Shown here piece after piece: positions 50,219-59,705 of a DNA stretch of 64,000 bases. The notes beneath the pieces are model-generated. The model saw only the letters and a list, made by a program, of their open reading frames with translations, was not told where the DNA came from and made no database searches. Numbering within the stretch: the first letter of the stretch is position 1; each line of letters starts with the position of its first letter. The position numbers were made by a program, and so were the translations under genes. Source of the DNA: Tritrichomonas musculus (lineage: Eukaryota > Parabasalia > Tritrichomonadida > Tritrichomonadidae); assembly GCA_039105265.1 (NCBI GenBank), contig JAPFFF010000003.1, positions 8,122,001 through 8,186,000 of the forward strand. Direction: 5' to 3'.

Positions 50219-52981
50219 CTACTTCACCATTGTTTTCTTCTTCTTCATCACCATCTTCTTCTTCTTCTTCACCATCATCATCTTCTTCTTCTTCACCATC
50301 ATCATCTTCTTCTTCTTCACCATCATCATCATCATCTTCTTCTTCTTCTTCGCCATCATCACCATCTTCTTCTTCTTCACCATCATCTTCTTCTTCTTCT
50401 TCACCATCATCATCTTCTTCTTCTTCTTCGTCACCATCACCATCTTCTTCTTCTTCTTAGTCATCATCTTATTCTTCTTCTTCGTCATCATCACTATCTT
50501 CTTCTTCTTCGTCATCATCACTATCTTCTTCTTCTTCGTCATCATCACCATCTTCTTCTCCTTCGTCATCATCACCATCTTCTTCTCCTTCGTCATCATC
50601 ACCATCTTCTTCTCCTTCGTCATCATCACCATCTTCTTCTCCTTCGTCATCATCACCATCTTCTTCTCCTTCGTCATCATCACCATCTTCTTCTCCTTCG
50701 TCATCATCACCTTCTTCTTCTTCACCATCATCATCACCATCTTCTTCTTCTTCTTCATCACCATCACCTTCTTCTTCTTCTTCGTCACCATCACCTTCTT
50801 CTTCTTCGTCATCATCACCATCTTCTTCTCCTTCGTCATCATCTTCTTCTTCTCCTTCGTCATCATCTTCTTCTTCTTCTCCTTCTTCGTCACCATCACC
50901 TTCTTCTTCTTCACCATCATCATCACCATCTTCTTCTTCTTCTTCTTCACCATCACCTTCTTCTTCTTCTTCTTCTTCGTCACCATCACCTTCTTCTTCT
51001 TCACCATCATCATCACCATCTTCTTCTTCTTCTTCATCACCATCACCTTCTTCTTCTTCTTCTTCATCACCATCACCTTCTTCTTCTTCTTCTTCTTCGT
51101 CACCATCACCATCTTCTTCTTCTTCGTCACCATCACCTTCTTCTTCTTCTTCGTCACCATCACCTTCTTCTTCTTCGTCATCATCACCATCTTCTTCTCC
51201 TTCGTCATCATCTTCTTCTTCTTCTCCTTCTTCGTCACCATCACCTTCTTCTTCTTCACCATCATCATCACCATCTTCTTCTTCTTCTTCTTCACCATCA
51301 CCTTCTTCTTCTTCTTCTTCTTCGTCACCATCACCTTCTTCTTCTTCGTCATCATCACCATCTTCTTCTCCTTCGTCATCATCTTCTTCTTCTTCTCCTT
51401 CTTCGTCATCATCACCTTCTTCTTCTTCACCATCATCATCACCATCTTCTTCTTCTTCTTCTTCACCATCACCTTCTTCTTCTTCTTCTTCTTCGTCACC
51501 ATCACCTTCTTCTTCTTCACCATCATCATCACCATCTTCTTCTTCTTCTTCATCACCATCACCTTCTTCTTCTTCTTCTTCATCACCATCACCTTCTTCT
51601 TCTTCTTCTTCTTCGTCACCATCACCATCTTCTTCTTCTTCGTCACCATCACCATCTTCTTCTTCTTCGTCACCATCACCTTCTTCTTCTTCTTCTTCTT
51701 CTTCGTCACCATCACCATCTTCTTCTTCTTCGTCACCATCACCATCTTCTTCTTCTTCGTCACCATCACCTTCTTCTTCTTCTTCTTCTTCTTCGTCACC
51801 ATCACCATCACCTTCTTCTTCTTCTTCTTCTTCTTCTTCTTCGTCACCATCACCTTCTTCTTCTTCTTCATCACCATCACCTTCTTCTTCTTCTTCTTCT
51901 TCGTCACCATCACCATCTTCTTCTTCTTCTTCGTCACTATCACCTTCTTCTTCTTCTTCTTCTTCTTCACCATCATCATAGTCATCTTCTTCTTCGTCGT
52001 CGTCATCATCACCATCTTCTTCTTCTTCTTCGTCATCATCACCTTCTTCTTCTTCACCATCATCATCACCATCTTCTTCTTCTTCTTCTTCACCATCACC
52101 TTCTTCTTCTTCTTCTTCTTCGTCACCATCACCTTCTTCTTCTTCACCATCATCATCACCATCTTCTTCTTCTTCTTCATCACCATCACCTTCTTCTTCT
52201 TCTTCTTCATCACCATCACCTTCTTCTTCTTCTTCTTCTTCGTCACCATCACCATCTTCTTCTTCTTCGTCACCATCACCTTCTTCTTCTTCTTCGTCAC
52301 CATCACCTTCTTCTTCTTCTTCTTCTTCTTCGTCACCATCACCATCTTCTTCTTCTTCGTCACCATCACCATCTTCTTCTTCTTCGTCACCATCACCTTC
52401 TTCTTCTTCTTCTTCTTCTTCGTCACCATCACCATCACCTTCTTCTTCTTCTTCTTCTTCTTCTTCGTCACCATCACCTTCTTCTTCTTCTTCATCACCA
52501 TCACCTTCTTCTTCTTCTTCTTCTTCGTCACCATCACCATCTTCTTCTTCTTCTTCGTCACTATCACCTTCTTCTTCTTCTTCTTCTTCTTCACCATCAT
52601 CATAGTCATCTTCTTCGTCGTCGTCGTCATCATCACCATCTTCTTCTTCTTCTTCGTCATCATCACCTTCTTCTTCTTCTTCACCATCATCACCATCTTC
52701 TTCTTCTTCTTCGTCATCATCACCTTCTTCTTCTTCTTCACCATCATCATAATCTTCTTCTTCTTCTTCGTCACCATCACCTTCTTCTTCTTCATCACCA
52801 TCACCTTCTTCTTCTTCTTCTTCGTCATCATCATTTTCTTCTTCTTCTCTGTCACCGTCACTATCGTCTTCTTTGTCACCATCATCTTCTTCTTCGTAGT
52901 CATCATCATTACCTTCATCTTCTTCACCATCATCTTCGCCTTAATCCTCTTCATCATTATAATCTTTTTCAAAATTATCAT
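50219..52981 (-). repeat. 2.7-kb GAA/GAT-type polypurine minisatellite inside the transposon
   Basis: The minus strand is a nearly pure purine-rich run of GAA blocks broken by GATGGTGAC-type units. Two frames are open for long distances. One gives Lys/Met/Val/Thr (ATG 52981, 920 codons). The other gives Asp/Glu/Gly with varied residues ('DDNFEKDYNDEED', 'EEDDYDDGEEEEEEEGD') but has a TAA near 52941 and stops near 50470 and 50458, and lacks an ATG. The acidic frame looks like the ancestral protein, an expanded acidic tail; the Lys/Met frame is probably a by-product. Landmark CATAGTCATC at 51977 and 52601 shows a duplication of about 625 bp, and shorter blocks recur further left. The tract is convergent with the transposase gene. 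Confidence 0.8.
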
Positions 52982-53237
52982 CTTTTGTACTTTTATATAA
53001 TTTTCTTAAGTTTAAAAATTTATAAAACCTGAATTTATATCAAATTTTATCATGACTAAATCCAAAGTTTTTTTCAATCTTTGATGATTCAAGAATTTCT
53101 TGTTAAAAATTGTAATATTATGTTTTTAATCTTGTATATTATTCGAATTATGTTTATAATCTCATTAACAATTTTGATAGAACTCTGGAAAGCTTTGCTG
53201 GTCCTTTTTTACAAAATAAAAATTGAATGCAAAATGA

Positions 53238-53330
53238 TCGTTCTGGAATTTATTTCCTAAAAAAAATATTTTATTTCCTAAAAAAAAGAATCTGTTTCCT
53301 AAAAAAAAGAATTTATTTCCTAAACGACTG
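53238..53330. repeat. Right terminal inverted repeat with iterons
   Basis: Its complement begins CAGTCGTTTAGGAAATA and has four AGGAAA units with T8 spacers, then CCAGAACGATCATTTTG. It matches the left end apart from the unit order and the extra 28 bp there. Confidence 0.85.
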
Positions 53331-53332
53331 TA

Positions 53333-54480
53333 TATGATTTTGAATTCCATTGAAATATATGATTTTGAATTCTGTTGAAAGATTTGATTTTGAATTCTGT
53401 TGAAAGATATGATTTTGAATGTTATTAAAAGATATGATTTTAAATAGCATTGAAATATATGATTTTGAATAGTATTGAAAGATATGATTTTGAATTTTAT
53501 AAAAAATTATGAAAAATATTAAGAGCATTGATGTCAAGTTTGTCATTCGTTAATAAAAGTTTAACAATTTCAATGTTTTCTTTTTCAATTGCTAAATATA
53601 ATGCTGTCTTATAAAAGCATATTATAATAAAATTTCATTGAAAGATATGATTTCGAATATCATTGAAAGATATGATTTTGAATTCTATTGAAAGATATGA
53701 TTTTGAATTCTGTTGAAAGATATGATTTTGAATGTTATTGAAAGATATGTTTTTGAATAGTATTGAAAGATATAATTTTGAATTCCATTGAAATATATGA
53801 TTTTAAATTATATTGAAAGATATGATTTTGAATTCCATTGAAATATATGATTTTAAATTATATTGAAAGATTTGATTTTGAATTCTGTTGAAAGATATGA
53901 TTTTAAATAGCATTGAAATATATGATTTTCAATTTCATTGAAAGATATGATTTTGAATTTTATAAAAAATTATGAAAAATATTAAGGGCATTGATGTCAA
54001 GTTTGTCATTACTTAACAAAAGTTTAACAATTTCAATGTTTTCTTTTTCAATTGCTAAATATAATGCTGTCTTATAAAAGCATATTATAATAAAATTTCA
54101 TTGAAAGATATGATTTCGAATATCATTGAAAGATATGATTTTGAATTCTATTGAAAGATATGATTTTGAATTCTGTTGAAAGATATGATTTTGAATGTTA
54201 TTGAAAGATATGTTTTTCAATTTTATAAAAAATTATGAAAAATATTAAGAGCATTGATGTCAAGTTTGTCATTCGTTAATAAAAGTTTCACAATTTCAAT
54301 GTTTCCTTTTTCAACTGCCAAATATAATGCTGTCTTATAAATTATTATTATATCAAAATTTCATTCAATGATATAATTTTGAATTTCATTGAAAGATATG
54401 ATTTTGAATTATATTGAAAAGTATGATTCTAAATAGTATTCAAAGATATGATTTTGAATAGCATTGAAAATTATGATTTT
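53333..54480. repeat. 25-bp minisatellite arrays with embedded ankyrin units
   Basis: Arrays of TTGAAAGATATGATTTTGAA-type 25-bp units lie at about 53333-53496, 53625-53959, 54085-54222 and 54350-54480. They alternate with ankyrin units at 53497-53620, 53960-54080 and 54223-54345 (each 'KTALYLAIEKENIEIVKLLL' or close). The block from about 53525 to 53990 is nearly the same as that from 53990 onward, a recent tandem duplication of about 465 bp. Every ankyrin unit ends in the same sequence, 'NIFHNFL' or near, then a stop. Confidence 0.8.
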
Positions 54481-54508
54481 AACATAATTAAATAATTATT
54501 AATTGAAA

Positions 54509-55600
54509 TTACATTAACAGAATATTGAAAATTTCTTTTTTGTTTACATCTATAACCTTGTCTTTCAAAAGTTTATCAACAAGTGCACAATAATCGTACT
54601 TGCACAAGTTGCAAAATGAAGATTCACTAATGGACTCATTTTTTAAAAAGGCGAAATTATGATATTTGAGGCATTTGTTGATTGTATCCTGTGAATTTTC
54701 TTCATCATTTTGTAAGAAGTTGTTTAATAAGTAATTTGCAATGTCGCTGTGGTGGCATTTGATTGATTCATAAAAGACTTGTTTGTATGACTCATCCTCT
54801 AATTCAACATGATTGTCTTCCAGAAAGTGAATCATTTCTGAGTTTTGGCCATGAATGGCCAAAGGCCACAAAGATGAAGTTAATTCAACGCCTTCAAATC
54901 GCATGTGGTTAAATATTTGAATTGAGCCAAAAAAAACAGCATATTCAATCAATGAAAATCCTCTATTTTTTTCATTATCTTGATTTTTAAGTAAATATGA
55001 ATTTGTCTCATAAATTGATAGCTGAATTTTGGCATTAAGTGAAACACCATTTCTAGTAACGTGCACAACAAATTCTGTAATCATATCCTTTCGAATTAAC
55101 TCACAAATTTGATTGTCGTTTTCTCCTTCCTTTCGTTTGTCATAAAAATTTTCGGGCAATTCTTTCTTTATCTCTTCAACCCATCCATTTTCCTTTGTAT
55201 TTGGATCATATTTTGGAAACCATTTTTCATTAATGAATGGTTGAATTTCTGGCTGAAAATACTGTGGATATTTGGACTTTATGTATTTGCATGTATTTGT
55301 AATAATTTTAGCTATACATTCATCAAAAACTATTATTTGCTGTTCAATGAGAAATAAAAGAATCCTTTTGCTGCTCTTAAAAATATTGAATATTTCTGAA
55401 TTTGGAAAGTATTTTTTGATATCTTCTTTGAAAATAAGTAAAATTCTTTCGATTTTGCTGAAAAAGCTGGGGAAACGGTGGTGGTTATTTCCGATTTTAG
55501 AAATTAAATGTAGTAGAGACAAAAGTTCATACGAATGATCTTTTATTTTTTTATCTTCAAATTTCCTTTCAAGAATTATAAAATAGTAGTATACGTTTGC
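54509..55600 (-). pseudogene. DUF3447 domain, 5' end lost at the Polinton edge
   Basis: The frame holds the family core: 'LLSLLHLISKIGNNHHRFPS', 'IFNIFKSSKRILLFLIEQQI', 'ENDNQICELIRKDMITEFVV', 'LIEYAVFFGSIQIFNHMRFE', 'LWPLAIHGQNSEMIHFLEDN'. It ends with 'KVIDVNKKEIFNILLM' and a stop at 54509. Compared with the gene at 1-891 the first 30-40 residues are missing. The frame runs rightward into the Polinton edge with no ATG start (only a GTG at 55639 inside it). The ankyrin units downstream (47167-54345) belong to the same former gene. Confidence 0.75.
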
Positions 55601-55913
55601 GGTGATTTCTGTACTTCGTACACAAATCCCCTCAAACACTCATTGGAACACCCTAATTGAGGCACTTTTGACCTCCCAACACCTTGTTTTAGCCCTTTTT
55701 GAGTCCAAAAAATGACTCGACTTCTCCATAAGTGTCCCCACACTTGACTCGACCTCATCTCCACACAACTTTTTGACTTCAAAAGTGTCAAATATACGGT
55801 TTGTGAACAGTAAATTGACCCAATTATTGACCTAAATTAGGTGTCTACAATGAGTATATTTCATACCTTTGAGCATATTTCATACTCGCTAATAAAGGGG
55901 TGATTTCTGTACT
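55601..55913. repeat. Polinton terminal region bounded by 15-bp direct repeats
   Basis: GGTGATTTCTGTACT occurs at 55601-55615 and 55899-55913, 298 bp apart. Between them the DNA is less AT-rich than the surrounding host sequence and contains two TGACTCGAC-type motifs (about 55711 and 55743). This looks like the left terminal inverted repeat of the second Polinton, but the matching right end lies outside the window, so the exact terminus cannot be fixed. Confidence 0.5.
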
Positions 55914-55958
55914 AACGAGTTGTTTCAACTTTTTTGAAAAAAATATTTTTTATCCCCA

Positions 55959-56486
55959 ATGCAAATGACAAACACAAAGCCACTTTATTTATCTGTCAAT
56001 AAATTGTGTGATAAATTGGAAGAATATATTGAGGCCAACAAAGAGAAGGACCCCACCATCGATTCGGCTTACGAATTCTATATTATCATCGACAAAGAGT
56101 ATCTCTTTCCTGACAAATTTAACGCCAATAGAATAGTTTGCAGGCCCTTAGTCGTCTCAATTTATAAGAATCAACAGTTTCTATACAAAGAATTGTGTGA
56201 ATTATTTGACTGCGAAAAGGTATATTTATGCTTTAACAAGAAGGGAAGCCACTACTCAATCGACACAGCAAAGAACGGTAAAAACAAGATACAGGACGTA
56301 GTTATTGTAAGGGAACCAAAGAAATTTACAACTAAGGACGGCAAAGAGATTGAATATCATCAAATGTTTCAATATGACGCAGGCTTTTTGATTGAAGAAA
56401 TAGATACCAGAATTAAGTCGAAACATCCTAATTGTGCCGATCTAAGCAAGGATTATGGTAGATTTATCAAGGAATGTGGCATATAA
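55959..56486 (+). CDS. Polinton protein of unknown function, 175 residues
   Basis: First gene inside the left end, 28 bp upstream of the next gene. It is a mixed alpha/beta protein with 'FYIIIDKEYLFPDKFN', 'NRIVCRPLVVSIYKNQQF' and 'EIEYHQMFQYDAGFLIEEID'. There is no TM helix and no recognised motif. It lacks the His, Asp/Glu and Cys pattern expected of the adenain-type Polinton protease. The start could be ATG 55959 or the ATG two codons later (55965). Confidence 0.65.
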   Translation: MQMTNTKPLYLSVNKLCDKLEEYIEANKEKDPTIDSAYEFYIIIDKEYLFPDKFNANRIVCRPLVVSIYKNQQFLYKELCELFDCEKVYLCFNKKGSHYSIDTAKNGKNKIQDVVIVREPKKFTTKDGKEIEYHQMFQYDAGFLIEEIDTRIKSKHPNCADLSKDYGRFIKECGI

Positions 56487-56513
56487 ACAGACTGTTATTT
56501 TTTTGGAAATCAA

Positions 56514-58508
56514 ATGAGTAAATCAACAATAAAACTTACTGCCGGACAAGTAATGCAAGGCAATAACACGCAAAAATTATTAGGATATTGTAATAGACTC
56601 AACAATGAACTGGGATTCAATATCATTACTACGAATGCTCAGGGAGGATTACTGTCGGATAGAACATATGCCGATTATTTGTCGAAGGTTCTAAATGAAT
56701 TCAATTTTGGTCTTCATGCAAATGTCGTCACTAGTAATACAATAGAGAGATTCATTCAAAGGTTTCAAGAAGAACATCCTATAGATAGACCCTTGACTTA
56801 TAGCGAAGATTTAGCGGATATAAGCGATTATAGATTCAGTTCTTGGATTCAAAATACTGCCTCATTTTATAATGAATTATCCGAGAGAGTCGACAGAAGA
56901 ACCCTTGCTTCGCATAACAAAAAAGCTTTTCCGAGAAATATTATTCGTACGGCCATAACTATACTCAATTCTCATAACTTTGCCGCAAACGACAACACCG
57001 ATCATAGATATGTTAGGCGTATCAATTCGGAAAGTCTTCAACATTTTGTCGATAGAGTATATTCACATAGGGAAATTCCTTCTGTCCCTCCATCAAGTCC
57101 TCCCCCTTTACCTCCAGAAACTTCACATAGGGAACCTCAAGAGCATTTCGGACCTTTCTTTAGATTTGGAGCAGCAGAGACTTTTCCGGAATTAAATCCT
57201 TTAAACAAATTGAGAAGACCTCCTCAAACTACTCAAAATAACAACAACGATAATACAATTTTATTTCAAAATCAAATGACACAACCTAATATAAACAACG
57301 AAAATATGGAACGATTAATTAATGATTTAATTATAAAGTACAATATATCCGCCCAACAACCTACTTCTCGTCAAGGTTTAGATCCACGAGCTGAAGTAGC
57401 TTTATATCAAATTGCTGCTATGTATAAAGATTTACCATCTAGACACGGTTCTGCAGGAGCGCGTGATAAAGCGGGAATGGAGGCTTTGGAACACATAGAA
57501 TTAAGACTCAAAAAGGATATAAAACGTGTCGCACAAGCAATTTCTCCACAAGGAGCGCAGAGAATGGTTGATAAACACAATGAGAAATCACCAAATAGCC
57601 CATGGACTCTTGTCCACGCAGATATAAACGGAGATAATATCCCTGATGTCGCCATCAGAAACGCCAACAATAAGTACGTCTATGTAAATGGATATACAAC
57701 AACAAAATCCGACTGGCCAATGCGATATGGTTTCTACAATCAATATCCCACAAGAGAGGCCCGAAAAGAATCAGGATTTAAGAGCGCAAGAGAATATACT
57801 AATAACTTATTTGGCGGTCATTTCGACGTCGATAATACAAACCCATACATGAAAGGCAATATGGAAGGATTTACAATACCAGAATCATGGCGAAATTACA
57901 AACATGAAGGCTATAAGAAACCATCTAACAAGAGAATGACTTCATACAGGAGATTCGAATACTTTATTTTCAGAAAGGCGTTCGATCACGCAATCGCTAA
58001 ATTAATCGCCAACAACTCTATCGGAAACATAACAGAAAAACCACTTAGCAAATACAAGATGCAGATTTACAGTAAGGCATGCGCTATGATGTGGAATTAT
58101 TATATTATACATGATTTTGTAGTAAGGCTCGGATTAGGCAATGTCGATCCAAATAGTAAAGATTTCGATAAATTGAAGAAAAAGAACAAACAACTAATTG
58201 ATGATCTTGTCAGTGATTTAATAGCCCACACTCTCTACACAAAAGAAGGTCATAATGAACAACAGAGAAAAGCCTTTTCAAACCACATTGCTAATCATGC
58301 CAAATTTGCTATTCTCCACGCAGCAGCAACATTACAGAAGCCAGAAATATTCGAAGGACACGACCAACAACCACAAGAAATTGACGATTTCGATTATTTA
58401 GAACAAGACCATCCTGACAATCAATGGACTCAAGAAGGCCAAGGCAATTGGGACGACCATGATGTTTGGTTTAATGATGACGAAGCAGCTGCACAACTCC
58501 GTGCATAA
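56514..58508 (+). CDS. Conserved Polinton protein, 664 residues, with Ca-type loop
   Basis: The N-terminal third is helical and polar. A Pro/Gln/Asn-rich linker (about 190-270) follows, then 'WTLVHADINGDNIPDVAIRN', whose Asp-x-Asn-Gly-Asp-x-x-x-Asp resembles a calcium-binding loop. 'VNGYTTTKSDWPMRYGFYNQ', a helical C-terminal domain (about 480-610) and an acidic tail complete it. A relative exists in the fossil at 4200-8550, so it is a core gene of this Polinton lineage. Position before the ATPase and capsid genes suggests a virion or packaging role; no known Polinton family is recognised. Confidence 0.7.
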   Translation: MSKSTIKLTAGQVMQGNNTQKLLGYCNRLNNELGFNIITTNAQGGLLSDRTYADYLSKVLNEFNFGLHANVVTSNTIERFIQRFQEEHPIDRPLTYSEDLADISDYRFSSWIQNTASFYNELSERVDRRTLASHNKKAFPRNIIRTAITILNSHNFAANDNTDHRYVRRINSESLQHFVDRVYSHREIPSVPPSSPPPLPPETSHREPQEHFGPFFRFGAAETFPELNPLNKLRRPPQTTQNNNNDNTILFQNQMTQPNINNENMERLINDLIIKYNISAQQPTSRQGLDPRAEVALYQIAAMYKDLPSRHGSAGARDKAGMEALEHIELRLKKDIKRVAQAISPQGAQRMVDKHNEKSPNSPWTLVHADINGDNIPDVAIRNANNKYVYVNGYTTTKSDWPMRYGFYNQYPTREARKESGFKSAREYTNNLFGGHFDVDNTNPYMKGNMEGFTIPESWRNYKHEGYKKPSNKRMTSYRRFEYFIFRKAFDHAIAKLIANNSIGNITEKPLSKYKMQIYSKACAMMWNYYIIHDFVVRLGLGNVDPNSKDFDKLKKKNKQLIDDLVSDLIAHTLYTKEGHNEQQRKAFSNHIANHAKFAILHAAATLQKPEIFEGHDQQPQEIDDFDYLEQDHPDNQWTQEGQGNWDDHDVWFNDDEAAAQLRA

Positions 58509-58558
58509 AAAAATCCAATAAATCTTCACTTATTTTTTTGCAGTCTTTTGGGGAATAA

Positions 58559-59374
58559 ATGAGTTTAAAAGTAATTAATTCTCTTGTCTCAGAAACTCTG
58601 AAACAAAACGCAAACAATTTATCGGGTGCTTTAATCGAGCCAATTCACGATGATATTCATATAAAATATAACTCTGTAAATGTCGTCGTCGGGAAACAAA
58701 ATTCTGGAAAAACTGTCATCGCTCTCCAAGAAATCATCAAAATAAGTCTTCTAGACTCACATCACTTACTAATCTATATCACGAAAAATGGCGACGAAAA
58801 TGATAGGAGTTTCCAATCTCTCAAACACCTCATCAAAATGCCATATATTACCGTTTCCGAGAAGATGGCTGTCGATTTTATCACTGAATTAATTGCTGCA
58901 AAGAACCTCTACTATCTTGTTAAGCGAGAAGGATTGGAGGAAAGATTAGATGATGGACAAAAAAATGATATGTTTAAGGTCCTTCACATTACTGATTTCA
59001 GCAAAGATTTTCTCCATACACTGATACTTTTTGACGATATTTCAAACAACAAATTATTTTCGTCCGAAGAATCGTTTTTCTCCCAACAGCTCCGAAGATG
59101 CAGACACACAAATATTTCCTACTTTTTATTGATTCAAGGATGGAAAGGCATCAAACCACATATCAAAAATGAGATTACAACTTTGTTCGTTTTTCCTTGC
59201 TTCAACCGTCAACAACTACACTATATTTATTCCCAATCAGCAAGTAATTTGGACTTTGAGGAGTTCTACAATTTGTATAGGCAATTGTCTGAAGAAAAAA
59301 ATTATAATCCAGATTCTCATTCCTGCCTAATTGTACAGGTATCAGAGGGAGGAGAAACTTCTATATCCATCTGA
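58559..59374 (+). CDS. Polinton genome-packaging ATPase (FtsK/HerA type)
   Basis: The 271-residue P-loop ATPase has Walker A 'VVVGKQNSGKT' (residues 42-52), Walker B 'LILFDDIS' (Asp159/160) and a downstream 'YFLLIQGWKGI' at the sensor region, the pattern of A32/FtsK-HerA packaging ATPases of Polintons, virophages and large DNA viruses. It should pump DNA into capsids. Its 3' end overlaps the convergent gene at 59317-59673 by 58 bp. Confidence 0.85.
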   Translation: MSLKVINSLVSETLKQNANNLSGALIEPIHDDIHIKYNSVNVVVGKQNSGKTVIALQEIIKISLLDSHHLLIYITKNGDENDRSFQSLKHLIKMPYITVSEKMAVDFITELIAAKNLYYLVKREGLEERLDDGQKNDMFKVLHITDFSKDFLHTLILFDDISNNKLFSSEESFFSQQLRRCRHTNISYFLLIQGWKGIKPHIKNEITTLFVFPCFNRQQLHYIYSQSASNLDFEEFYNLYRQLSEEKNYNPDSHSCLIVQVSEGGETSISI

Positions 59375-59673
59375 GGATTTAAGAAATGTATGATGTTATT
59401 TATTGTTTCTTTCATTTGCTGTATCTCTTTTTTTAGTTCATCTAGCTCGTTGTCAATATCATATTGTGAATTTTGCTTCATTTTTTTGAGACTCAACACA
59501 TTCTTGATTCTAGTTATTCGATACCCTTTTATGAGATATAATTTATTGAGTTTATGCGTCGTAAGTTTATCCATCTCTTCTTTATTCTTGTTATAGTATA
59601 AATTGAATTCATCAACTGTATCAAACTCTTTTGTATGTTTTGAGATAGGCTCGATTACTTTGATGTCGTTCAT
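59317..59673 (-). CDS. Small coiled-coil Polinton protein
   Basis: The start is ATG 59673 (MNDIKVIEP), about 118 residues. The centre is basic ('LNKLYLIKGYRITRIKNVLS') and the C-terminal part is a coiled coil ('NELDELKKEIQQMKETINNI'). The last codons overlap the ATPase gene on the other strand. Function is unknown; it may be a small capsid-cement or scaffold factor. Confidence 0.6.
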   Translation of the reverse strand: MNDIKVIEPISKHTKEFDTVDEFNLYYNKNKEEMDKLTTHKLNKLYLIKGYRITRIKNVLSLKKMKQNSQYDIDNELDELKKEIQQMKETINNIIHFLNPQMDIEVSPPSDTCTIRQE

Positions 59674-59705
59674 TTCCTTTTCAATAAACACAAATAAAAT
59701 TCATC

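Larger units (their letters stand above)
47469..53330 (+). mobile_element. Tc1/mariner (IS630-like) transposon with USP-transposase and purine-repeat cargo
   Basis: Both ends begin CAGTCGTTTAGGAAATA (47469; complement at 53330) and are flanked by TA (47467-47468, 53331-53332). Each inverted end is about 90-135 bp long and built from tandem units of about 20 bp ending AGGAAATAAATTC with a T8 run, a likely set of transposase-binding iterons. The left end carries an extra 28 bp or so. The inner TIR edge, CCAGAACGATTATTTC versus CCAGAACGATCATTTTG, is also shared. The element holds one transposase gene (47626-50133) and a 2.7-kb GAA/GAT-type repeat. Joining the flanks across one TA restores a normal 25-bp minisatellite unit, which proves insertion into that array. 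Ends and transposase look intact, so insertion is recent. Confidence 0.9.
46854..55600 (-). pseudogene. DUF3447-ankyrin gene, broken up by minisatellites and a transposon
   Basis: The minus-strand pieces fall in the right order for one gene: DUF3447 domain (54509-55600), ankyrin units at about 54223-54345, 53960-54080, 53497-53620 and 47167-47290, and a last unit with C-terminus at 46854-47021. Between them are arrays of a 25-bp repeat, and the 5.86-kb transposon sits in one array. Each ankyrin unit is open only for about 40 codons and ends with a stop soon after its second helix. The 5' end is cut at the Polinton edge. I see no canonical trichomonad splice sites (GTAYGT with ACTAACACACAG), so it is called a pseudogene, though unusual splicing is not excluded. 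Confidence 0.65.

Noticed and set aside
50230-50460. Ser/Pro-rich frame on the plus strand
   Set aside because: Another reading of the same simple repeat.
50219-52981. 920-codon Lys/Met/Val/Thr protein on the minus strand
   Set aside because: Open only because of GAA/GAT-type repeats. The overlapping acidic frame has the more varied, protein-like codons, so this frame is probably not a real gene.
53313-53546. 77-codon frame rich in Ile, Asn and Phe
   Set aside because: It is a translation of the 25-bp minisatellite and runs into the transposon end.
46990-54480. CRISPR-like array
   Set aside because: The 25-bp units are contiguous and slightly variable, with no unique spacers, and the DNA is eukaryotic. 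This is a minisatellite.
55601-55639. N-terminal extension of the DUF3447 frame
   Set aside because: These codons come from the Polinton edge and begin with GTG, so they are not the gene's own start.
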